From assembly GCF_035920365.1 (NCBI RefSeq), contig NZ_CP109150.1, positions 1,674,001-1,738,000 on the forward strand: a DNA stretch of 64,000 nucleotides, given 5' to 3'. A model generated the notes under the pieces. That model saw only the letters and a list, made by a program, of their open reading frames with translations, had not been told where the DNA came from and made no database searches. The DNA comes from Micromonospora sp. NBC_01740. Its GTDB lineage: Bacteria; Actinomycetota; Actinomycetes; Mycobacteriales; Micromonosporaceae. Below are positions 54,471 to 61,301 of this stretch, piece by piece (positions within the stretch are counted from its first letter, which is position 1; each line of letters starts with the position of its first letter). Position numbers and translations under genes: made by a program.

Positions 54471-55427
54471 TTGGCGATCCTCTCCGCCCCGGGGACCACC
54501 AGAGACACGGGTCGTCCCGCGTCGCCGTCCCCGGTCGGGCCACAGCGTACGAGCCTCGGCCGCAAGGTGCGGGACAACCTCACCGGCCACGCGTTCCTGA
54601 TCGGTGCGGTGCTCTGCTTCGTGGTCTTCTCCTGGTACCCGATGATCCGCGGCATCGTGATGAGCTTCCAGCGCACCCGGCGCGGCGAGACCACCTGGGT
54701 GGGCTGGGACAACTACGCCCGCATCCTCGACGACCCGAGCTTCTGGACCGCCTGGAAGAACACCTTCTACTTCACGGTCCTCGCGCTCGTCCTCGGCTAC
54801 GTGGTGCCGTTCTTCGTGGCGATCCTGCTCAACGAGTTCCGCCACGCCAAGGGGTACCTGCGGATCCTGGTCTACCTGCCGGTCATGCTGCCGCCGGCCT
54901 CGGCGCTCTTCCTGTTCAAGTTCTACGCGTACGACCCCAGCGACGCGGGACTCCTCAACGCGATCCTCAAGGCGCTGCACCTGCCGACGTCGCAGTGGAT
55001 GCAGTCCCCCGAGATGACGATGCCCGCGATGGTGCTGGCGTCGACCTGGATGAACATGGGCAGCGCGGTGCTGATCTACCTGGCGGCGTTGCAGAACATC
55101 CCCGGCGAACTCTACGAGGCGGCCGAGCTGGACGGGGCCGGGATCTGGCGGCGGATCCTGCACGTGACCGTCCCGCAGACCCGGCTGATCCTCGCGCTCC
55201 TGGCGATGCTTCAGATCGTCGCCACCATGCAGCTCTTCATCGAGCCGCTGATCCTCGCCAACGGCGCGGGCGCGGAGGACTCGGCGACCTCGGTCGCGTA
55301 CCTCATCTACCAGCACGGCTTCTTCCAGAACGATCTCAACGGCGCCGCCGCGCTCGGCGTGATCATGCTCGTGGTGCTGGCCGGCTTCTCCGCCGTCTAC
55401 GTGCGGCTGACTGCGAAACAGGACTAG
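54471..55427 (+). CDS. Sugar ABC transporter permease (MalF type)
   Basis: 318 residues from TTG. Six hydrophobic helices; the EAA loop that docks the ATPase is EAAELDGAGIWRRILHVTVPQ. It pairs with the next gene (12 nt later). An N-terminal Thr/Pro-rich head of about 35 residues precedes the first helix. Confidence 0.9.
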   Translation: MAILSAPGTTRDTGRPASPSPVGPQRTSLGRKVRDNLTGHAFLIGAVLCFVVFSWYPMIRGIVMSFQRTRRGETTWVGWDNYARILDDPSFWTAWKNTFYFTVLALVLGYVVPFFVAILLNEFRHAKGYLRILVYLPVMLPPASALFLFKFYAYDPSDAGLLNAILKALHLPTSQWMQSPEMTMPAMVLASTWMNMGSAVLIYLAALQNIPGELYEAAELDGAGIWRRILHVTVPQTRLILALLAMLQIVATMQLFIEPLILANGAGAEDSATSVAYLIYQHGFFQNDLNGAAALGVIMLVVLAGFSAVYVRLTAKQD

Positions 55428-55439
55428 GACGGACGCGGA

Positions 55440-56327
55440 ATGGCACAGGACTCCGGGACCCGGACACTCGTCTCCCCCGCCCAGCTCAGGCGGGGACGCG
55501 GCAGGGTGATCTACTGGGCGCTGCTCGCCGTCGTCGTGACGGGCTTCACGCTCGTCTTCCTCGGGCCCCTCTACTGGATGGTCACCGGCGCGCTCAAGTC
55601 CGGCCAGGAGATCGCGCAGACCCCGCCGTCGCTGTTCCCGCAGGATCCCCAGTGGCAGAACTACGTCGACGCGTGGCAAAACCTGGATCTCGCCAAGCTG
55701 CTGTTCAACACGTTCTACTACGCGACCGGCGCGGTGCTGTTCCAACTCGTCCTCGACACCGCCGCGGCGTACTCCCTGTCGAAGCTCCGGCCGATCTTCG
55801 GCAACGTGATCCTCGGCCTGATGCTGGCGACGCTGATGATCCCCGCGATGGTCCTCATCGTCCCGCAGTACGTGACCGTGATCGACCTGCCGATCCTGCA
55901 CGTCAACCTGCTCGACTCGCCGTTCGCGATCTGGCTGCCCCTGGTCGCGAACGCGTTCAACATCTTCCTCCTGAAACGGTTCTTCGACTCGATCCCGGAG
56001 GAGCTGATGGCGGCGGCCCTCATGGACGGGGCGACCCCGCTGCGCACGCTCTGGTCGATCGTCCTGCCGATGTCCCGCCCCATCCTCGGCGTGGTCTCGA
56101 TCTTCGCCGTGACCGCGGTCTGGAAGGACTTCCTCTGGCCGAAGCTGGTCATGCCGTCACCCGAGACCCGGACGGTCAGCGTCGGCATCTACGCCTTCTC
56201 GGGTGGTACGCCCATGAACGTGGTGGTCGCCGCCTCGGTCATCGCCGCGATCCCGACCGTCATCGTCTTCCTGATCTTCCAGCGCAACATCATGTCCGGC
56301 CTGACCACCGGGAGCCTCAAGGGATAG
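55440..56327 (+). CDS. Sugar ABC transporter permease (MalG type)
   Basis: 295 residues, six helices. EAA-like loop MAAALMDGATPLRTLWSIVLPMSRPI near residue 190 and the FSGG end region fit the MalG partner. The ATG is 12 nt after the previous stop. Confidence 0.9.
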   Translation: MAQDSGTRTLVSPAQLRRGRGRVIYWALLAVVVTGFTLVFLGPLYWMVTGALKSGQEIAQTPPSLFPQDPQWQNYVDAWQNLDLAKLLFNTFYYATGAVLFQLVLDTAAAYSLSKLRPIFGNVILGLMLATLMIPAMVLIVPQYVTVIDLPILHVNLLDSPFAIWLPLVANAFNIFLLKRFFDSIPEELMAAALMDGATPLRTLWSIVLPMSRPILGVVSIFAVTAVWKDFLWPKLVMPSPETRTVSVGIYAFSGGTPMNVVVAASVIAAIPTVIVFLIFQRNIMSGLTTGSLKG

Positions 56328-56440
56328 GGCCGGCGCACCGACGCATCACCACCACCGAAACCCCGTCGGCGACCAACGACCGTTCGCCCGACACACATTC
56401 AGGTCCGGCGACAACGCCGACGTGCCGACGCAGAAAGCAG

Positions 56441-58099
56441 GTGTCCGTGTCCACAGCAGACAACAGTCCGTGGTGGCGTGGAGCGGTGATCTACCAGGTG
56501 TACCCACGTAGCTTCGCCGACGGTGACGGCGACGGCATAGGCGACATCGCCGGCATCCGGTCCCGGCTGGATCACCTGGCCGCGCTCGGCATCGACGCGA
56601 TCTGGTTCAGTCCCTGGTACCCCTCCCCGATGGCCGACGCCGGCTACGACGTCTCCGACTACCGCGACATCGACCCGGTCTTCGGCACCCTGGCCGAGGC
56701 CGAGGCGTTGATCGCCGAGGCCCACGCGCTCGGCATGAGGACCATCGTCGACGTGGTGCCGAACCACTGCTCCGACGCGCACCCCTGGTTCCAGGCGGCC
56801 CTCGCCGGTGGGCCGGACGCGCCCGAGCGGGAGCTGTTCTGGTTCCGGCCCGGCCGGGGCCCGAACGGCGACCAACGGCCCACCGACTGGGTCGGCGAGT
56901 TCGGTGGCGAGACGTGGACCCGGACCACCAACCCGGACGGCACCCCCGGCGACTGGTACCTGCACCTGTTCACCGCCGAGCAGCCCGACTTCAACTGGGA
57001 CCACCCCAGGGTGCGGGCGGAGTTCGAGGACATCCTGCGGTTCTGGTTCGACCGGGGGGTGGACGGCATCCGGATCGACTCGGCCGGGCTGCTGGTCAAG
57101 GACGGGACGCTGCCCGAGACCCTGCCGGACCGGCCACACCCGTTCCGCGACCTGGACGGCGTGCACGAGATCTACCGCGCCTGGCGGCGGGTCGCCGACG
57201 AGTACCCGGGCGACCGGGCGCTGATCGGTGAGGTGTGGATGCCGGACCGGCAGCGCTTCGCCAACTACCTGCGCCCGGACGAGTTGCACGCCGCGTTCAA
57301 CTTCGACTTCCTGGGCTGCGCCTGGGACGCCACGGCGTTGCGCGACAGCATCGACGGCACGCTGAGCGCGCACGCGCCGGTCGGCGCGCCCGCCACCTGG
57401 GTGCTCTCCAACCACGACGTCACCCGGCACGTCACCCGCTACGGGCGGGAGGACACCACGTTCAGCTTCGCCGCGAAGCGCGAGGGCATCCCCACCGACC
57501 TGGAGCTGGGCACCCGCCGGGCCCGGGCCGCCGTGCTGCTGTCGCTGTCGTTGCCCGGCGCCGCCTACGTCTACCAGGGCGAGGAGCTGGGCCTCTGGGA
57601 GGTCGAGGACATCCCGTTCGCGCTGCGCCAGGATCCGATGTGGGAACGCTCCGGCCGGATCGACCCCGGCCGGGACGGCTGCCGGGTGCCGCTGCCCTGG
57701 GCCGGCGACGAGCCGCCGTTCGGGTTCAGTCCGGACGGCGCCACCGCCCCCTGGCTGCCCCAGCCGGCCGGGTGGAAGGACCAGACGGTCCGGGCGCAGA
57801 CCGGCGACGCGTCCTCGATGCTCGAGCTGTACCGGGCGGCGATCCGGATCCGGCGGGCCGAGCCGGCGCTCGGCGACGGGACGATGAGCTGGCTGCCCGC
57901 CCCGGACGACGTGCTCGCCTACCACCGTCGGCCCGGCTTCACCTGCCTGGTCAACCTCTCGGACGTCGCGGTGCCGCTGCCGCCCCACACCGGGCGGCTG
58001 CTCGCCAGCGGGCCGCTCGACGACGACCTGCTTCCGCCGGACACCGCCGTCTGGCTGCGCACCGCCGAAGAAGACCCGGCCGGACCCGAAACGGTCTGA
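56441..58099 (+). CDS. Alpha-glucosidase, glycoside hydrolase family 13
   Basis: About 552 residues (GTG 56441, or GTG 56447). GH13 regions are in order: VIYQVYPRSFADGDGDGIGDI, DVVPNHCSD, GIRIDSAGLL with the nucleophile Asp, LIGEVWM with the acid/base Glu and LSNHDVTRH with the third acidic residue. FNWDHP is typical of oligo-alpha-glucosidases acting on short chains. No signal peptide, so it cleaves imported sugars in the cytoplasm. It follows the permeases by 113 nt, probably in the same transcript. Confidence 0.9.
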   Translation: MSVSTADNSPWWRGAVIYQVYPRSFADGDGDGIGDIAGIRSRLDHLAALGIDAIWFSPWYPSPMADAGYDVSDYRDIDPVFGTLAEAEALIAEAHALGMRTIVDVVPNHCSDAHPWFQAALAGGPDAPERELFWFRPGRGPNGDQRPTDWVGEFGGETWTRTTNPDGTPGDWYLHLFTAEQPDFNWDHPRVRAEFEDILRFWFDRGVDGIRIDSAGLLVKDGTLPETLPDRPHPFRDLDGVHEIYRAWRRVADEYPGDRALIGEVWMPDRQRFANYLRPDELHAAFNFDFLGCAWDATALRDSIDGTLSAHAPVGAPATWVLSNHDVTRHVTRYGREDTTFSFAAKREGIPTDLELGTRRARAAVLLSLSLPGAAYVYQGEELGLWEVEDIPFALRQDPMWERSGRIDPGRDGCRVPLPWAGDEPPFGFSPDGATAPWLPQPAGWKDQTVRAQTGDASSMLELYRAAIRIRRAEPALGDGTMSWLPAPDDVLAYHRRPGFTCLVNLSDVAVPLPPHTGRLLASGPLDDDLLPPDTAVWLRTAEEDPAGPETV

Positions 58100-58107
58100 C
58101 CACCCGC

Positions 58108-58143
58108 GCGGTGCCGGCGGCCCGTCCCGGCCGTCGGCACCGC
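58108..58143 (+). terminator. Terminator after the GH13 gene
   Basis: GCGGTGCCGGCGGCC (58108-58122) pairs with GGCCGTCGGCACCGC (58129-58143), 15 bp with one G-U, 6-nt loop. Confidence 0.65.
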
Positions 58144-58243
58144 GGCACCCGCACCCGCACCCGCACCCGGGAAGGAGGTACGCAGCTCCAGCGCCACGTT
58201 GTACCGCACGGGGGGACCACCGACGACAGGGAGAAGTTCGCCG

Positions 58244-61123
58244 ATGCCCGACCACACCACCGCCACCCCGCACGCGCCCCCCGGAACCAGGACCCGGGCG
58301 GGTATCGCCGCCCTCGCCGGCCTCGCCCTCACCGCGACCTCGCTCACCGTCATCGCGTTGACCAGCACCGCCACCCCCGCCCAGGCGGCGGGGCTCTCGC
58401 CGTTCGACATCCCGGGGCGGGGCGCCACCGTCCCGTTCGTCGAGCAGGAGGCGGAGGAGGTCGCGCACACCGGCACGAGGATCGGCCCGGACCGCCGCTA
58501 CGGCACGCTGCCGTCCGAGGCGTCCGGCCGGGAGGCGGTCACCCTCGACGCCGTCGGCGAGTACGTCGAGTTCACCCTCACCGCGCCCGCCAACGCGGTG
58601 ACCTTCCGCTACAGCCTGCCGGACAACGCCGCCGGCACCGGCCGGGACGCCAGCATCGACCTGCGGGCCAACGGCACCCTGGTCAAGGCGGTGCCGGTGA
58701 CCTCGCGGTACGGCTGGTACTACGGCGGTTACCCGTTCAACAACAACCCGGGCGACACCAACCCGCACCACTTCTACGACGAGACCCGGGCCATGTTCGG
58801 GACCACGTACCCGGCCGGCAGCAAGATCCGCCTCCAGGTCTCCTCGACCGCCCAGTCGCCGACCTTCACCATCGACCTGGCCGACTTCGAGCTGGTGGGC
58901 GCCCCGATCGCCAAACCGTCCGGCGCGCTCGACGTGGTCACCGACTTCGGCGCCGACCCGACCGGGGCGACCGACTCCACCGCGAAGTTCCAGGCGGCGG
59001 TGGACGCCGGCAAGGCCCAGGGCCGGGCCGTCTGGATCCCGACCGGCACGTTCACCCTCTGGGACCACGTCGTCGTCGACGGGGTGACGCTGCGCGGGGC
59101 GGGACCGTGGTACTCGGTGCTCGGCGGGCGGCACCCGACCGACCGCAAGCGGGCCGCCGGCATCTACGGCAAGTACGTCCCCGGCGGCGGCTACAGCGGT
59201 GAGATCCGGCCGCACGAGGCCGGCGGACCCAGCCGCAACGTCACGCTGCGCGACTTCGCCATCATCGGCGACATCCGGGAGCGGATCGACGACGACCAGG
59301 TCAACGCCATCGGCGGGGCGATGTCGAATTCGGTGGTCGACAACGTCTGGATGCAGCACACCAAGGTCGGGGCCTGGATGGACGGCCCGATGGACAACTT
59401 CACCATCCGCAACAGCCGGATCCTCGACCAGACCGCCGACGGGGTGAACTTCCACTGGGGCGTCACCAACTCCACGGTGACCAACACGTTCGTACGCAAC
59501 ACGGGTGACGACGCCCTCGCCATGTGGGCGCAGAGCGTGCCGAACGTGAACAACTCCTTCACCCGCAACACGATCGGCGTGACGATCCTCGCCAACCACC
59601 TGGTGACCTACGGCGGGCGGGACATCAAGATCACCGACAACGTCACCGCCGACTCGGTCACCAACGGTGGCGGCATCCACGTCGCCAACCGCTACCCGGG
59701 CGTGACCGGCCCGACCGCCGTCTCCGGGACGATCACCGTCGCCCGGAACACGCTGATCCGCAACGGCAACTCGGACTACAACTGGCGCTTCGGCGTCGGC
59801 GCCATCTGGTTCTCCGCGCTCAACGAGCCCATCCAGGGCGCGGCGGTCAACGTCACCGACACCGACATCCTGGACAGCTCGTACGCGGCGCTGCACTGGA
59901 TCGAGGGGCAGTCCAGCGGGATCAGCTTCAACAACGTACGGATCGACGGCGCGGGCACGTACGCCCTCCAGGTGCAGGCGCCCAGCCAGGTGTCGTTCAC
60001 GAACGTGCGGGCCACCGGGATCGCCCAGTCCAACCCGATGCACAACTGCGTCGGCAGCGGCTTCCAGATCACCCAGGGCACCGGCAACTCCGGCTGGTAC
60101 ACGTCGACGCCGTACTGCGGGCCGTGGCCCGAGCCGCAGTGGGGCGGCGGCCCCACCAGCCCGCCCCCGACGACGCCGCCGACCACCGCGCCCCCGACCA
60201 CCCCGCCGCCCACCACGCCCCCGCCGACCACCCCGCCCCCGACCGGCGGGAACCTGGCGCAGGGGCGGCCCGTGACCGCGACGAGCGCCAACCAGAACTA
60301 CGTCGCGACGAACACGGTGGACGGCAACGCGGCCAGCTACTGGGAGAGCGCCAACAACGCGTTCCCGCAGTCGCTGACCGTCGACCTGGGCGCGGCGCGC
60401 ACCGTCGACCGGGTGGTGCTGAAGCTGCCCGCCGGCTGGGAGAGCCGGACCCAGACGCTGTCGGTGCTCGGCTCGACCGACGGCTCCTCGTGGGCCACCC
60501 TCGCCGGGTCGGCCGGGCGCACGTTCGACCCGGCCGGCGGCAACACGGTGTCGATCAGCGTGCCGGCCGGCGAGCGCCGGTTCGTCCGGCTGACCGTCAC
60601 CGGCAACACGGGCTGGCCGGCGGCGCAGCTCTCCGAGTTCGAGGTGTACGGCGGCGGCACCACGCCGCCTCCGACGACCCCGCCGCCGACGACCCCGCCC
60701 CCGGCCGGGAACCTGGCGCTCGGTCGACCGGCCGCGGCGACCAGCCACGCCGACGTGTACGTGGCGGCCAACGCGGTCGACGGCAACCCGAACACCTACT
60801 GGGAGAGCGCCAACAACGCCTTCCCGCAGTCGCTGACGGTGGACCTGGGCGCCAACCGGACGGTGTCCCGGGTCGTGCTGAAGCTCCCGCCGTCCTCGGC
60901 CTGGCAGACCCGCACCCAGACGCTGTCGGTGCTCGGCTCCACCAACGGCTCGTCGTTCACCACCCTGAAGGCGTCCGCAGGCCACACCTTCAACCCGGCC
61001 AGCGGCAACACGGTCACCGTGACCTTCGCGGCGACCAGCCAGCGGTACCTGCGGCTGACGTTCACCGGCAACAGCAGCTGGCCCGCCGGCCAGCTCAGCG
61101 AGTTCGAGGTCCACTCCAGCTAG
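58244..61123 (+). CDS. Secreted GH87-type alpha-glucanase with two discoidin domains
   Basis: 959 residues. A signal peptide (cleavage near AQAAG) leads to a beta-sandwich carbohydrate module (about 55-215) fused to a right-handed beta-helix of the GH87 type (mycodextranase/alpha-1,3-glucanase). Three acidic residues, Asp399 in TADGVNFH and Asp422-Asp423 in GDDALAMW, are spaced 23 and 1 apart, exactly as the catalytic Asp trio of the Bacillus circulans enzyme as I recall it. Two F5/8-type C (CBM32) modules follow Pro/Thr linkers (about 680-815 and 830-959). It would cut fungal-wall alpha-1,3-glucan or nigeran outside the cell. The ATG follows GGGAGAAG. Confidence 0.88.
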   Translation: MPDHTTATPHAPPGTRTRAGIAALAGLALTATSLTVIALTSTATPAQAAGLSPFDIPGRGATVPFVEQEAEEVAHTGTRIGPDRRYGTLPSEASGREAVTLDAVGEYVEFTLTAPANAVTFRYSLPDNAAGTGRDASIDLRANGTLVKAVPVTSRYGWYYGGYPFNNNPGDTNPHHFYDETRAMFGTTYPAGSKIRLQVSSTAQSPTFTIDLADFELVGAPIAKPSGALDVVTDFGADPTGATDSTAKFQAAVDAGKAQGRAVWIPTGTFTLWDHVVVDGVTLRGAGPWYSVLGGRHPTDRKRAAGIYGKYVPGGGYSGEIRPHEAGGPSRNVTLRDFAIIGDIRERIDDDQVNAIGGAMSNSVVDNVWMQHTKVGAWMDGPMDNFTIRNSRILDQTADGVNFHWGVTNSTVTNTFVRNTGDDALAMWAQSVPNVNNSFTRNTIGVTILANHLVTYGGRDIKITDNVTADSVTNGGGIHVANRYPGVTGPTAVSGTITVARNTLIRNGNSDYNWRFGVGAIWFSALNEPIQGAAVNVTDTDILDSSYAALHWIEGQSSGISFNNVRIDGAGTYALQVQAPSQVSFTNVRATGIAQSNPMHNCVGSGFQITQGTGNSGWYTSTPYCGPWPEPQWGGGPTSPPPTTPPTTAPPTTPPPTTPPPTTPPPTGGNLAQGRPVTATSANQNYVATNTVDGNAASYWESANNAFPQSLTVDLGAARTVDRVVLKLPAGWESRTQTLSVLGSTDGSSWATLAGSAGRTFDPAGGNTVSISVPAGERRFVRLTVTGNTGWPAAQLSEFEVYGGGTTPPPTTPPPTTPPPAGNLALGRPAAATSHADVYVAANAVDGNPNTYWESANNAFPQSLTVDLGANRTVSRVVLKLPPSSAWQTRTQTLSVLGSTNGSSFTTLKASAGHTFNPASGNTVTVTFAATSQRYLRLTFTGNSSWPAGQLSEFEVHSS

Positions 61124-61129
61124 CCCGAT

Positions 61130-61155
61130 GGCCCCCGCCCGTCCCGGCGGGGGCC
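61130..61155 (+). terminator. Terminator between the two GH87-type genes
   Basis: GGCCCCCGCC (61130-61139) and GGCGGGGGCC (61146-61155), perfect 10-bp stem, 6-nt loop, shortly after the stop codon. Confidence 0.65.
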
Positions 61156-61301
61156 GTCCCGGTCCCGGGCGGCCCGACGCAGCGCCGCCCCGACCTCCAC
61201 CCCGCACCGTCCCCCACCTGTCGCGGCACGACGGGCGTACCCCTGCGCCCGTCACCGGGCAACGCACCCGCACCCCACCCCCGAAAGAGGTGTAGCGACC
61301 C

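Noticed and set aside
53013..56327. Search for an ATP-binding subunit gene in the sugar ABC operon
   Set aside because: No Walker A/B or LSGGQ motif is found between 51.6 and 58.1 kb; the importer probably uses an ATPase encoded elsewhere.
54410..56440. Open frame extending the GH13 gene upstream by about 2 kb
   Set aside because: It overlaps both permease genes in another frame; GH13 homology begins right after the GTG at 56441.
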